This document shows, in pieces, positions 49,213 to 59,101 of a stretch of 64,000 bases of DNA (positions within the stretch are counted from its first letter, which is position 1; each line of letters opens with the position of its first letter). Source of the DNA: Acinetobacter rudis (lineage in GTDB: Bacteria > Pseudomonadota > Gammaproteobacteria > Pseudomonadales > Moraxellaceae). Under the pieces are notes generated by a model. It worked only from the letters and a program-made list of their open reading frames with translations. It was not told the origin of the DNA and did no database searches. Both the position numbers and the translations under genes were made by a program. The stretch is taken from assembly GCF_031157835.1 (NCBI RefSeq), contig NZ_JAVIDR010000004.1, forward strand, positions 1-64,000, given 5' to 3'.

Positions 49213-49938
49213 ATGAAAATGACACAATTTTCGGCGCTATGTTTATTGGCAACGTTAGCAACAACTACACAGGCTGCACCAGTATGGCAAGATTTCAGTA
49301 TCACTGGCTTATATGGTGAAAATTATGCTGTTGTAGATAAACAACAAACCACGATTACATTTGAATATGCTGCTAAAGTGAAATATGCAGATGTATTCTT
49401 TTTTGCGGATCATTTACGTGGTGGTGACCACCATAGTTCTACCTACTTTGAATTGTCCCCACGTTTAAGTTTAGGAGAAGTTTCTGGGAAGAAGTTGAGT
49501 GTGGGTCCAATTAAAGACGTACTCGTAGCTACAACTTGGGAAAGTAATAGTGATGGTGAAAACAGTTTTGATAACTTTCTCTATGGTGTTGGTTTTGACA
49601 TAGATGTACCGTATTTTAATTACTTTACACTAAACTTTTACCATGCCGATAATGATAAACAAGCAAATGATTACCAGCTTACTTGGACATATGCATTGCC
49701 ATTGAAAGCTGCAAATGAAGATTTCTTAATTGATGGTTTCCTTGACTGGTCAACTGCGGAAAAAGATCATGCCAGTGAATTGAATTGGACAACACAATAT
49801 AAGTGGAATGTAGGCAAACATATTTCTCCTGATACTCGTTTATATTTAGGTGTAGAGTATTCGATTTGGAATAATAAATTTGGTATTAAAGGCCAAGATG
49901 AAAATAATGTCAGTGCTTTGGTTAAATATCATTTCTAA
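49213..49938 (+). CDS. Tsx/OmpK-like outer-membrane protein
   Basis: A 241-residue protein with a signal peptide (MKMTQFSALCLLATLATTTQ, cleaved after AQA-like TQA). The barrel shows the Tsx/OmpK family pattern (WQDFSITGLYGENYAVVDK, YADVFFFADHLRGGDHHSST, YNYFTLNFYHAD-like strands) and ends in F. Tsx-family porins pass nucleosides; specificity here is unknown. ATG 49213 with GGGG upstream is chosen; frames from 49135 are rejected. A terminator follows at 49962-49997. Confidence 0.85.
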   Translation: MKMTQFSALCLLATLATTTQAAPVWQDFSITGLYGENYAVVDKQQTTITFEYAAKVKYADVFFFADHLRGGDHHSSTYFELSPRLSLGEVSGKKLSVGPIKDVLVATTWESNSDGENSFDNFLYGVGFDIDVPYFNYFTLNFYHADNDKQANDYQLTWTYALPLKAANEDFLIDGFLDWSTAEKDHASELNWTTQYKWNVGKHISPDTRLYLGVEYSIWNNKFGIKGQDENNVSALVKYHF

Positions 49939-49961
49939 GGTGAAAAGAATCATTTAATCTG

Positions 49962-49997
49962 AATGCCAAGTAAGTCTAATCTTACTTGGCATTTTTT
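49962..49997 (+). terminator. terminator after the Tsx/OmpK-like gene
   Basis: AATGCCAAGTAAG, a 6-nt loop and CTTACTTGGCATT form a 13-bp stem followed by TTTTTTT. Confidence 0.92.
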
Positions 49998-50012
49998 TAT
50001 GGAGCTGACCCA

Positions 50013-50525
50013 ATGCAATTTAAGTTAAGACCAGCTATAGCCGATGATTTAGAACAAATCATGGCAATCTTTAATCAAGAGATTTTGCATGGTACGGCAA
50101 ATTGGCGTGATGAGCCACGTAGCTTGGAGCAAATGCAACAATGGTTTGCTCGGCTCCAACAGCAACAGTTTCCATTGATTGTTGCGCAGTTAGTGGGAAG
50201 TGATCAGATTGCAGGTTATGCTGATTATGATACGTTTAGAGAAATCAGTGGTTATAAGCATACAGTTGAGCATTCTGTGTTTGTTGACCCATCTTATGCA
50301 CGCCAAGGTCTAGGTAAAAAACTTATGCAGGCGTTAATTGATACCGCTAAAGCACAACGGTTACACATTATGGTTGCTGCAATCGATGCTGAAAACCATG
50401 CCTCTATTCGTTTACATGAGGCATTAGGCTTTGTGCAAACAGGTCTTATGCCACAAGTTGGACAAAAGTTTGGTCAGTGGCGTGATTTGGCATTATTACA
50501 GCTAAATTTAGATCAAAAGATCTAA
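50013..50525 (+). CDS. GNAT acetyltransferase, phosphinothricin-acetyltransferase-like
   Basis: A 170-residue acetyltransferase of the Pat/Bar/YncA group: MQFKLRPAIADDLEQIMAIF, EHSVFVDPSYARQGLGKKL with the acetyl-CoA loop, and NHASIRLHEALGFVQTGLMP. These enzymes often act on methionine sulfone/sulfoximine or phosphinothricin-like amines, but the substrate here is unproven. ATG 50013 has GGAG (50001-50004) 8 nt upstream; it lies immediately after the ompK terminator. Confidence 0.85.
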   Translation: MQFKLRPAIADDLEQIMAIFNQEILHGTANWRDEPRSLEQMQQWFARLQQQQFPLIVAQLVGSDQIAGYADYDTFREISGYKHTVEHSVFVDPSYARQGLGKKLMQALIDTAKAQRLHIMVAAIDAENHASIRLHEALGFVQTGLMPQVGQKFGQWRDLALLQLNLDQKI

Positions 50526-50757
50526 GCTCTTTAATTAAAAAAGCAGGCTATTTATCCAGAGGAAAATTTCATCAAAACATGAGTTTCACTCTTATAACTT
50601 AATGATTTGATGAACTTTTTTACTTTAAATTAGAATGCCTTTTAGTTTAACATATTGATAAATAATTGTTTTTAAATATGGCATGTTTTTTGAATGAATC
50701 CAACAACGGATAAGGACATATTCGTTGTAATAACAGATTGTATTCATGGAGAAAAAC

Positions 50758-51357
50758 ATGCAAAAAATTGCGCTGATGGTTGTTGGTTTGTGCTGTTCAA
50801 ACTTGGCGTTCGCCGGTTTGGATATGGATCGAGTTAAGGTCCGTTTGGGTGTAACAAAGATTGAACCTAAAGACAATCCTGGCGATCTTTATGACGGCAC
50901 TCGAACGCACATTTCGAATAGCTATGCAGGCACCGTTTCAAATTTATATTTTCTGACACCACATGTAGCATTAGATTTACTGGTTGGAACAGCGCCTAAA
51001 CATGATATCTATGGTAATGGGGAAAAAATAGGAACAACACGTTATTTACCCCCTACATTAAGCGTACAGTATAACTTTAACCCTGAAGGTCGATTTAATC
51101 CTTACGTTGGTTTGGGTGTGAACTATACTTATTATTTGAATGAAAAGCTGTTAAGTGGTGACAAGCTCGATATTACTAACTCTTTTGGTTTTGCTGCCAC
51201 CTTGGGAATGGAATATAACGTCAATAAAAATTGGAGTGTCGGTGCAGAGATGCGTTATATCGATGTTAACTCTGATTTACGTGTGAATGGTACTACCGTG
51301 GGTAATGGTGATGTAAATCCAACCCTTTATACACTCAATGTGGGATATCATTTCTAA
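50758..51357 (+). CDS. ompW: OmpW-family outer-membrane protein
   Basis: A 199-residue protein with a signal peptide (MQKIALMVVGLCCSNLAFA, cleaved after AFA) and the OmpW eight-stranded barrel pattern: VKVRLGVTKIEPKDNPGD, ALDLLVGTAPKHDI, LPPTLSVQYNFNPEGRFNPY, and a final VGYHF. GGAG lies 8 nt before ATG 50758. OmpW porins carry small hydrophobic or cationic molecules. A terminator with parE follows. Confidence 0.92.
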   Translation: MQKIALMVVGLCCSNLAFAGLDMDRVKVRLGVTKIEPKDNPGDLYDGTRTHISNSYAGTVSNLYFLTPHVALDLLVGTAPKHDIYGNGEKIGTTRYLPPTLSVQYNFNPEGRFNPYVGLGVNYTYYLNEKLLSGDKLDITNSFGFAATLGMEYNVNKNWSVGAEMRYIDVNSDLRVNGTTVGNGDVNPTLYTLNVGYHF

Positions 51358-51381
51358 TCTTAGAAAATTTTTTACCTAATT

Positions 51382-51413
51382 AAAAAGCGACTTGATATTC
51401 AAGTCGCTTTTTT
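51382..51413. terminator. bidirectional terminator between ompW and parE
   Basis: AAAAAGCGACTTGA, TAT loop, TCAAGTCGCTTTTT: a 14-bp stem with T runs on both strands. Confidence 0.92.
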
Positions 51414-51455
51414 GTTTAACCGTTTTTAGGTTAAGTATTTCAATATGTCTTGATA

Positions 51456-53333
51456 TTAAGCCAGATCAGCTAAATTACCTTTTTGCTCTAACCATTGTTT
51501 ACGGTCACCCGAACGTTTTTTGGCCAAAAGTTTGTCTAATAACCCTGCGGTAAAGTGGCTATCATCAAGATCAAGTTGTACCAAACGACGTGTATTGGGG
51601 TCCATGGTTGTTTCACGCAGTTGTCCTGCGTTCATTTCTCCTAAACCTTTAAATCGGGTAATCTGTGGAGTTTTACTTTTGGTCTTTTTCAAGATAGCCT
51701 CAAGCTCATCTTCATCTAGAGCATAATAAACATCTTTGGCATCATCTATACGAAACAATGGTGGCATAGCGACAAACAAATGCCCTTCTTCAACCAAATT
51801 TGGAAAGTGTTTCACAAAGAGCGCACAAAGTAAGGTTGCAATGTGTAAGCCATCGGAGTCCGCATCAGCCAAAATACAGATTTTACCGTAACGTAGTTCT
51901 GATAAGTCATCACTGCCTGGGTCAACACCAATGGCAATAGCGATATCATGGACTTCTTGTGAAGCTAGTACCTCATCTGAAGATACTTCCCAAGTATTAA
52001 GGATTTTGCCTCGAATAGGCATGATGGCTTGGAAGTTTTTGTCGCGTGCTTGTTTGGCAGAACCACCAGCAGAGTCCCCTTCAACAATGAATAACTCTGA
52101 TTCTTCGCGTGTCAGCCCTGAACAGTCAGCCAATTTACCTGGCAGTGCAGGTCCTGAAACAATTTTCTTCCGCTCAACTTTTTTCGCTGCTTTTAAACGA
52201 CGCCCTGCTTTATTGATTGCCATCTCAGCGAGTTGCATAGCAACTTCTGAGTTTTGATTCAGCCATAAGGCAAAGGCATCTTTGGCAATATTAAGTACTA
52301 TATTGGCAGCCTCTCGGCTTGATAAGCGCTCTTTGGTTTGCCCAGAAAATTGAGGCTCTTGGAACTTGAGGGATAAAATATAATTTACCCCGTCCCAAAC
52401 ATCTTCAGCTGATAGCTTGAGATTACGTGGGAGCAGATTACGTAGTTCACAAAACTCTCTCATTGCCTCAGTAACACCTGAACGCAAACCATTTACATGC
52501 GTTCCACCTTGGGCAGTAGGAATTAGATTGACATAGCTTTCTTGGATTTGCTCACCACCTTCTACGTTCCAACAAATTGCAAATTCAGCACTAGCACGTT
52601 CTACACTTCCAGTCGTAACAAATGCTGGATGTGGCAAAATTTCACGTTCTTGCAATTCATCCATTAAGTAGTCAACAAGACCATTTTCAAATTGCCATTC
52701 AATTTTTTCATTATTGATTTGATCGACATAGCAAATTTGCAACCCAGCAGCCAATACAGCTTTGGCTTTTAGATTGTGTTTTAAGGCCTTAAGTGCAAAT
52801 TTAGGAGAGTCAAAGTATTTTTCTTCTGGCCAGAATTGTACCAAAGTTCCTGTTGCGCGTTTTGGTGCTTTACCTTCTAAAACTTCAAGTGGGCCTAGAG
52901 GTTCACCATGGGCAAAGGACATTTTATACAGGTTGCCTAATCGTTGGACCTGTACATCAACACGGGTAGATAAGGCGTTCACTACAGAAATACCAACACC
53001 ATGTAGACCACCTGAGAATTGATAATTATCTGTACTAAACTTACCACCTGCATGTAGTTTAGTCAGGATGATTTCTATACCACTTTGGCCATATTCTGGG
53101 TGAATATCTACAGGCATACCACGACCATTATCTTCTACAGATAAAGATCCATCTTGGTAAATGGTGACAGTAATTTTATTTGCATGCCCAGCTAATGCTT
53201 CATCTACAGCATTATCAATCACTTCTTGAGCCAAGTGATTTGGGCGGGTTGTATCTGTATACATGCCTGGACGACGACGTACAGGATCTAGACCAGATAA
53301 AACTTCAAGTGATTGGGCCGTATATTGAGACAC
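51456..53333 (-). CDS. parE: DNA topoisomerase IV subunit B
   Basis: ATPase subunit of topoisomerase IV, which unlinks replicated chromosomes. GHKL motifs EVIDNAVDEALAGH and DNGRGMPVDIHPE, the GGLHGVGISVVNALS loop and the TOPRIM region [18 protein letters not shown] are intact. It has 625 residues, near E. coli ParE (630) and shorter than GyrB, as it lacks the gyrase-type insertion. It is followed by an esterase on the same strand upstream (53347-53931), 13 bp away. Confidence 0.96.
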   Translation of the reverse strand: MSQYTAQSLEVLSGLDPVRRRPGMYTDTTRPNHLAQEVIDNAVDEALAGHANKITVTIYQDGSLSVEDNGRGMPVDIHPEYGQSGIEIILTKLHAGGKFSTDNYQFSGGLHGVGISVVNALSTRVDVQVQRLGNLYKMSFAHGEPLGPLEVLEGKAPKRATGTLVQFWPEEKYFDSPKFALKALKHNLKAKAVLAAGLQICYVDQINNEKIEWQFENGLVDYLMDELQEREILPHPAFVTTGSVERASAEFAICWNVEGGEQIQESYVNLIPTAQGGTHVNGLRSGVTEAMREFCELRNLLPRNLKLSAEDVWDGVNYILSLKFQEPQFSGQTKERLSSREAANIVLNIAKDAFALWLNQNSEVAMQLAEMAINKAGRRLKAAKKVERKKIVSGPALPGKLADCSGLTREESELFIVEGDSAGGSAKQARDKNFQAIMPIRGKILNTWEVSSDEVLASQEVHDIAIAIGVDPGSDDLSELRYGKICILADADSDGLHIATLLCALFVKHFPNLVEEGHLFVAMPPLFRIDDAKDVYYALDEDELEAILKKTKSKTPQITRFKGLGEMNAGQLRETTMDPNTRRLVQLDLDDSHFTAGLLDKLLAKKRSGDRKQWLEQKGNLADLA

Positions 53334-53346
53334 GTTATGAGGATTC

Positions 53347-53931
53347 CTATTTTTTTATTGAGTAAGTTAAAAACTCAAGCAACATGGGTAATTTTTCTGC
53401 AAAATCAGTCATTGCATGTTCACCCTGAACATCAATGCTCAACAAGGACGAACAAGGAGCTTGAGTATAATACGCTTGTGCTACACGATAATCCAAAATT
53501 TCATCGCCACGCTGTAGCAAAACCAAAATTTTCGCTGCATTTTCCGCCTTGCTGATGGCCATTTGTTCCAGTTCATCCAGTTGTTGTTGATCAATACTCC
53601 ACTGTGCATTGACGGTGTAAGGTAATTGATTGGCATAAAGCTTTGCAAATAATAACCATGGTTGCACAGCTGGATTGATGAGCACAGCCGGTATGTTATA
53701 TTTCGCGACAAGTAGTGTCGCATAAAACCCTCCTAAACTGCTTCCCACTAAAGCAACTTGGTCTAGACCTTCTATGAGTTGACCAAGTTTCTCCATAACT
53801 TGTTGTGGAGGGCAATTGAGATCAGGAAGATGCACATGATATTTTTTTATTCTTTTACAATGATCATCTAGTTGTTGCCCTTTTATTGATAAAGCACTAC
53901 TTTTAAAACCATGCAGGTAGATAATATTCAT
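53347..53931 (-). CDS. YqiA-like esterase
   Basis: A 194-residue alpha/beta hydrolase of the YqiA/UPF0227 family, usually next to parE in enterobacteria. MNIIYLHGFKSSALSIKGQQ carries the oxyanion region, GSSLGGFYATLL is the nucleophile elbow, and a C-terminal QGEHAMTDF-like His is present. ATG 53931 is preferred; ATG 53952 is an alternative. It is the upstream gene of a likely yqiA-parE unit. Confidence 0.88.
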   Translation of the reverse strand: MNIIYLHGFKSSALSIKGQQLDDHCKRIKKYHVHLPDLNCPPQQVMEKLGQLIEGLDQVALVGSSLGGFYATLLVAKYNIPAVLINPAVQPWLLFAKLYANQLPYTVNAQWSIDQQQLDELEQMAISKAENAAKILVLLQRGDEILDYRVAQAYYTQAPCSSLLSIDVQGEHAMTDFAEKLPMLLEFLTYSIKK

Positions 53932-54163
53932 AGTGATGTTTCTGCTATCCAATTAACAACGTATGTTTATTGTGATTATTATCACAAAGTATTTTAATGT
54001 GTATTTCAAGAAATGTTGTGAGACAAAAATGATTTTAGTCTAGCGTCAGAATCAGTATGTTGGATGTTTAGGATGAGCATTATTTTACTGATTACACAGA
54101 AGTTTATACATGGATTTTTGTGGAGTCAAAACTGAATTATATTGAAAAGGATTCGAATGAAAA

Positions 54164-55495
54164 ATGCCAAGCTTAACCCCACTTCATGAGACCTATTGTA
54201 AATGGGATCGCTCCCCACCAAGCCAAGCCGATGTTTTAGAGGGTTTGGCACAGCTGGTGAGCACCCGTTTGAGTCAAGTTGTACAAGATCTAATCCAAAG
54301 TATGCAGCGAGAAGTGCTACTGAGCATATTTGGTGTAAGTAAACAAAAAGTTATTAAAATTCAAAAAATTGCATTTATAGATAGAGCCTATCAATTGGGT
54401 TATGGTGTGCTACAACAATATGGGGTGCAATTACTTGCGCCTGGGTTGCGGCGCATGATCGAACTTTTTCCTGATCTACACGAAAGACCACTGACACCCA
54501 AATTGCATTTTTTAGTTGGTGTGTTAAATGGGATCTTAGGTGATTATTTGCTTGAACAGCATAATCCACTGGGCTTAGCGACAGTATTGTATGACCATTA
54601 TGGTGAAATACAACAAGGCGATTTAGCTGGACGTGTAGTGATATTTGTACATGGTCTTTGTATGAATCACTGTGATTGGAGCACACAACAATTTGCTGGA
54701 ATTGGGGAAAAGTTGCTGGCTCAACGTGATAACAACACCATGTTGTATTTAAACTACAATACTGGCCGACGTATTTCTGCTAATGGCCATAGTTTAACGA
54801 ATGTACTGCAAGATTTAGTGAAGCGAAATCCGCGGATTACCAGCATTGATTTGATTGGGCATAGCATGGGAGGACTTGTACTACGCAGTGCCTTATTTTA
54901 CGGTAAACAAAATATTCATACTTGGGTTTATATGGTGGAAAACTTGGTGTGTTTAGGTTCTCCACACCAAGGCGCAGTATTAGAACGTTTTGGTTTTAAA
55001 CTGCAAGAGCGGTTTAGGCACTTCCCGATTACGAAGTTAATTAGTCAATTGGTGAATATTCGTAGTAATGGCATTTTGGATTTACGTTATGGCAGTGTGC
55101 GTGATGATGATTGGGAACATAATGACTTACGCATAGGTCAGCCTGATGATCACCGCAAACCTGCTCCATTACCTGCACATATTCATACTTTCTTCGTTGC
55201 AGGCACGATTGAGTCTGAAAATAAAGACCATCGTCCCCTTAAAATTATTGGGGATTATTTGGTGAGTGTTAAAAGTGCTCTTGGTGAGCATCCAAATCCA
55301 CGTTTTCAGCTCAATGTACCACAATCACATAAAGCCGTTTTTTATGGGTTGAATCATTTCGAGATTCAATATCATGCTAGCGTAGCTGAGCAGATTGCAA
55401 AGTGGTTTTATCCACATCATGATGAAATTGCGCAAGAAAAAATACATAAGTATTTAATTAAACTAGAAAGTATGCAGGGAATTGTTGAAACTTAA
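54164..55495 (+). CDS. alpha/beta hydrolase / lipase-like (PGAP1-type)
   Basis: A 443-residue protein with an N-terminal helical region and a C-terminal hydrolase domain. Motifs are FVHGLCM (161-167) and GHSMGG (232-237, the nucleophile Ser234); a late Asp and FYGLNHFEIQYH supply acid and histidine. No clear signal peptide. The better AAAGG site (54146-54150) fits an out-of-frame ATG at 54157 that opens a 10-codon ORF overlapping the start. Substrate unknown. Confidence 0.78.
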   Translation: MPSLTPLHETYCKWDRSPPSQADVLEGLAQLVSTRLSQVVQDLIQSMQREVLLSIFGVSKQKVIKIQKIAFIDRAYQLGYGVLQQYGVQLLAPGLRRMIELFPDLHERPLTPKLHFLVGVLNGILGDYLLEQHNPLGLATVLYDHYGEIQQGDLAGRVVIFVHGLCMNHCDWSTQQFAGIGEKLLAQRDNNTMLYLNYNTGRRISANGHSLTNVLQDLVKRNPRITSIDLIGHSMGGLVLRSALFYGKQNIHTWVYMVENLVCLGSPHQGAVLERFGFKLQERFRHFPITKLISQLVNIRSNGILDLRYGSVRDDDWEHNDLRIGQPDDHRKPAPLPAHIHTFFVAGTIESENKDHRPLKIIGDYLVSVKSALGEHPNPRFQLNVPQSHKAVFYGLNHFEIQYHASVAEQIAKWFYPHHDEIAQEKIHKYLIKLESMQGIVET

Positions 55496-55516
55496 TTCGA
55501 ATGATTTAAGTTGAAT

Positions 55517-55547
55517 TGCAGCAGTTGTATTTCATAAAACTGCTGCA
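55517..55547. terminator. hairpin between convergent genes
   Basis: TGCAGCAGTT and AACTGCTGCA form a 10-bp stem between the lipase-like gene and dsbB. An AAAA/TTT run on the dsbB side supports termination leftward only weakly. Confidence 0.5.
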
Positions 55548-55558
55548 AAAGTACTGAT

Positions 55559-56077
55559 TTATTTTTTCTTTTTCATGTTGTTAGGATAAAAACGGAAGAG
55601 TTGCCAAATACTAATGATGCTTAAAAAGACAAAGAATACGCCAGACCATACAGGTAAGGAGAAACCTAAGAAGCTCCAATCAACAACAGCACATTCCCCT
55701 GAACCAGACAAGACTTGCTTGAGTACTGTAACCATGGGAAATGCTTCGAGTAAGTAGTTTAGACCTGGGCCACAAGTCGGAACTTGGTCTGCTGGGAGAT
55801 TCTGCATCCAGACATGGCGCATAGCCACACCTGCAGACCATAAAATACTGAGGGTGCCAAGACCTGCATATAAGCGTTTTACAAAAACATGTTGAGGATT
55901 GTGTAAAAAGGCAATGAGGGAGAAGAACCCTAAGCCAATTAACCCCACACGTTGAAACACGCAAAGCGGACAAGGTTCAAAACCTTTCACATGCTCTAAA
56001 TACAACGCAAATGCCATACCAATGACACTTGCAAGAAATAAAAAACCGCTGACAATGCGATATTGGCGCCACTGCAT
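55559..56077 (-). CDS. dsbB: disulfide bond formation protein B
   Basis: Four-helix inner-membrane quinone reductase that reoxidises DsbA. The CxxC pair is CPLC (Cys36, Cys39) and the second pair is Cys102 and Cys129 in VPTCGP and GECAVV. The 172-residue length is normal. It lies 19 bp after gshA on the same strand, a plausible redox operon. Confidence 0.94.
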   Translation of the reverse strand: MQWRQYRIVSGFLFLASVIGMAFALYLEHVKGFEPCPLCVFQRVGLIGLGFFSLIAFLHNPQHVFVKRLYAGLGTLSILWSAGVAMRHVWMQNLPADQVPTCGPGLNYLLEAFPMVTVLKQVLSGSGECAVVDWSFLGFSLPVWSGVFFVFLSIISIWQLFRFYPNNMKKKK

Positions 56078-56096
56078 ATTATATGCCTCTTAAATT

Positions 56097-57674
56097 TTAT
56101 CTAAATTTTTCAAGATATGTTTCAAACTGAATATCGTGATCTTGTTCGAGTTGCTGTTGTTGTTGCAAAGAAGTCTGAGCAAGTTGCTCAAAATAATCGA
56201 TTATTTCAGAATTTAAAGTATGTTGTTGGTAACTGTGTTGGTGTAGATGAGCTTGATGGCTACCAAAAGCCCATGTACCGCCGTATTTTACAGTATCTTG
56301 AATAACTTGAGAGGATGGTGTGCGATCGACATCATCAACACGAGTTTGCATTAGCTGTAACGCCGAGCTATAGAGCTGTTGTTGTGACATCTGATCGAGT
56401 AGCACAGCAACAGGCTGCATAGCGTGTAAGTGCTGTGTTGCCCAGTCTGCTAGGGCATATTGTTGTTCACCCTCATGAATACTTGCATTTGGTGCGCGAC
56501 CGCGATTGACCACTTCTGTATGATTGCGGTCAATTTGAGCTTGTTCTGTTTCCCATAACTCTGGACTATCTTTTAATAAACAGTAGAGGGCTAACACTTC
56601 TAAAAATGCTGCGGTGTGTTCATCAATTCCAATAGCGCTATATGGGTTGACATCAACTGCACGAAGTTCGACATAGGCGATACCACGGTTGGCTAAAGCT
56701 TGTGATGGAGTTTCATTTCCTTGAGGAACTTGTTTTGGTCGAACTAGGCTGTAGTATTCATTTTCAATTTGTAAGACATGATCATTAATTTGTAGTGCCT
56801 CACCTTTTTCATCATTTAGACCAAGACGACTAAACTCTGGATAAGGGCTATTCACCGCTTTTTGTAGCTCTTCAACATAGGCTTCAAGACTATTGTAGTG
56901 AATACCCAATTGTTTTTGAGCTGAGTTTTGATAACCAAAGCGACCCATACGTAGTGCAGTGGCATAGGGTGCAAATAAAGTACCACGGACTAAAGGAAGT
57001 AAATGATGTTCACGACCTGTCATAAAGCATTTGCAGACCGATGGACTTGATCCAATCAAATAAGCAACTAAAGGAGTAAAACGAATAAAGTTACGGATCA
57101 GACCTAAATAACGGTGGCTGCGGTAGTCTTGAGGGCTCATTGCCTTAAAGACTTCATCTGTTTCGTGCAATTGCAGTTCAGCAAACAGCTGGTCAGGAAA
57201 AGAGACGTTGTAATGTACACCAGAAATGGTTTGCATACGGCGTCCATAACGTAGACCTAAGCCACGTCGATACAGTGTTTTAAAGCGTCCAATATTGGAT
57301 GAGCCATATTCAGCTAAACGAATTTTTTCTTCTTGATCGTCTAACATACATGGCATAGACAATGGCCATAGTTTCTCACCTTCAGCCAAATGTTGGTTCA
57401 CCACTGTATGAATATTACGTAGATAGCCCAATGCTTCTGTAATACTCGTCAGTGGTGGGGTAATAAACTCCATGAGCGCTTCTGAATAGTCCGTTGTGAT
57501 ATGAGGATGGGTCAATGCAGATCCTAAAGCAATTGGATGATCGCTTTGTGACAAATAGCCATTGCTTTGCATCCTTAAGCTTTCACGTTCAATTCCGCGC
57601 AACATTCCCATTAAGTGTGAGGCTTCAATCCAGGTTGGGAAATTAAAGTTTGGAATAGAATCGGGTTGACTCAT
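56097..57674 (-). CDS. gshA: glutamate-cysteine ligase
   Basis: First enzyme of glutathione synthesis, ATP-dependent joining of Glu and Cys. It matches the proteobacterial type 1 GshA (LRGIERESLRMQSNGYLSQ, DYSEALMEFITPPLTS, YVELRAVDVNPYSAIGID) with 525 residues, against E. coli 518. A C-terminal Gln-rich region is typical. It is upstream of dsbB on the same strand. A -10-like TATACT (57727-57732) lies about 55 bp upstream of the ATG. Confidence 0.95.
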   Translation of the reverse strand: MSQPDSIPNFNFPTWIEASHLMGMLRGIERESLRMQSNGYLSQSDHPIALGSALTHPHITTDYSEALMEFITPPLTSITEALGYLRNIHTVVNQHLAEGEKLWPLSMPCMLDDQEEKIRLAEYGSSNIGRFKTLYRRGLGLRYGRRMQTISGVHYNVSFPDQLFAELQLHETDEVFKAMSPQDYRSHRYLGLIRNFIRFTPLVAYLIGSSPSVCKCFMTGREHHLLPLVRGTLFAPYATALRMGRFGYQNSAQKQLGIHYNSLEAYVEELQKAVNSPYPEFSRLGLNDEKGEALQINDHVLQIENEYYSLVRPKQVPQGNETPSQALANRGIAYVELRAVDVNPYSAIGIDEHTAAFLEVLALYCLLKDSPELWETEQAQIDRNHTEVVNRGRAPNASIHEGEQQYALADWATQHLHAMQPVAVLLDQMSQQQLYSSALQLMQTRVDDVDRTPSSQVIQDTVKYGGTWAFGSHQAHLHQHSYQQHTLNSEIIDYFEQLAQTSLQQQQQLEQDHDIQFETYLEKFR

Positions 57675-57875
57675 ATCGATGGCTCTCTGTTCATTCTAGA
57701 TGAAATAAAAATTGTACGGTTGACAGTATACTTGGAATCTTCAGCCGAAGCTGCATAGCAAAAAACAAGCGATGGGAATTTAGTGGATAGTTTTACAATT
57801 TTTTATCATAAGGTGGAGCTCAAGACATCAAAAAAATTATATGCTTAGTTAAAATGCCCCAAAGTAGGTAAGCAC

Positions 57876-58418
57876 ATGACAACAGCACAAGATATTTTAG
57901 ACTTTTGGTTTGATGTTGAAAATAAAGCATTTTGGTTTACAAAGAGTGAAGATTTTGACCAAAAATTACGATATAAGTTTCAAGATATTTTTGATCAAGC
58001 TTGTAAAGCAGAATTGTGGTCGTGGCGTAGTTGTGCAGAGGGATGTTTAGCCGAGATTATCATTTTGGATCAGTTCTCACGAAATTTATATCGTGATGAT
58101 CCGCGTGCTTTCGCACAGGACAGTGTGGCATTAGTGTTAAGCCAAGAGGCTATAAAGCAAGGTTTAGATCAACAACTTGCACCCGAACAGCGCTCGTTTT
58201 TATATATGCCATTTATGCATAGTGAGTCTGCACTTATTCATGAGCAAGCACTTAAATTATTTGAAAAACTTGGAAATCCAGTGAATTTGGATTTTGAGAT
58301 TCGACATAAAGTAATTATTGACCGCTTTGGCCGATATCCACATCGGAATCAAGTGTTATCACGAATATCAAGTGCTGAAGAGTTGGAGTTTTTACGACAA
58401 CCCAATAGTCATTTTTAA
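57876..58418 (+). CDS. DUF924 family protein
   Basis: A 180-residue soluble protein with the DUF924 pattern: DILDFWFDVENKAFWFTKSE, ILLDQFSRNLYRDDPRAFAQD-like (here ILDQFSRNLYRDDPRAFAQD), and FLYMPFMHSESALIHEQALK. The fold is TPR-like; function is unknown. Not linked to neighbours by spacing. Confidence 0.88.
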   Translation: MTTAQDILDFWFDVENKAFWFTKSEDFDQKLRYKFQDIFDQACKAELWSWRSCAEGCLAEIIILDQFSRNLYRDDPRAFAQDSVALVLSQEAIKQGLDQQLAPEQRSFLYMPFMHSESALIHEQALKLFEKLGNPVNLDFEIRHKVIIDRFGRYPHRNQVLSRISSAEELEFLRQPNSHF

Positions 58419-58475
58419 TTGAATAAGTGATGATTCTTATCAATAGGTTAAGGATCAGATACGAGGATTCTAGAA

Positions 58476-59045
58476 ATGAAAAAAATTTATATTGGTTTAT
58501 TACTCGTCGCGATGGGATCACTAAGTGCTTGTAGTACTTTACCCTCTAAGCCATTACGGTTTGATCAATTAGGGCATTTTGAAGCTTATCAACTCAGCAC
58601 GCAGATTTATCGCGTTAGTTTTAAGACAGATCGTAGTTTAAGTTATGGCACAGCAGAAGAAATTGCCCTGTTAAAGTCCGCTCAAACAACGGTGAAAAAT
58701 GGTTTCGCTTTCTTTAAAGTCCTAGACGATCCTAGTAATCGTAATCAGAAAGCACCTCGTCAGGCCGTTGTGTATCCAGCACCAACTTATAACCCTTATC
58801 CTTACGGATATTATCGTGGCCGTCATGCACCATTTTATGACCCATTTTTCTACAATCAACCACAAATTGTACAAATAGACCCAACAGAGGTGTCTTATAG
58901 TATTGAGTGTTTTAAAAACAAAGCATCGGCGCCAAATGACGCTTTTGAGGCTCGGTTGATTTTACAATCTCTAGGGCCAAAATATGGTGTTGGTCCAACA
59001 GGTGATGTATTGCCTGTAGAAGCGCCTCAGACAAAAGCCAAATGA
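58476..59045 (+). CDS. CC0125/CC1285-like lipoprotein
   Basis: A 189-residue lipoprotein. The signal ends in the lipobox LSAC (16-19), so Cys19 is the acylation site and Ser20 favours outer-membrane sorting. A middle YPAPTYNPYPYGYYRGRHAP segment is rich in Pro and Tyr. The start FEAYQLSTQIYRVSFKTDRS is similar to the CC0125-type family. Function unknown. It precedes the DUF445 gene by about 56 bp. Confidence 0.82.
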   Translation: MKKIYIGLLLVAMGSLSACSTLPSKPLRFDQLGHFEAYQLSTQIYRVSFKTDRSLSYGTAEEIALLKSAQTTVKNGFAFFKVLDDPSNRNQKAPRQAVVYPAPTYNPYPYGYYRGRHAPFYDPFFYNQPQIVQIDPTEVSYSIECFKNKASAPNDAFEARLILQSLGPKYGVGPTGDVLPVEAPQTKAK

Positions 59046-59101
59046 TTTGATGAAGCGATGTGTGGAAAGTAACTTGTTGTATTCGTGTTTGAGGAATTTT
59101 A

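Noticed and set aside
49056..49304. 82-codon minus-strand frame upstream of ompK
   Set aside because: Antisense to the signal-peptide region of the Tsx/OmpK-like gene; no ribosome-binding site or family pattern.
53180..53555. Plus-strand frames at the parE/esterase junction
   Set aside because: They read antisense through parE and the YqiA-like esterase; no ribosome-binding site.
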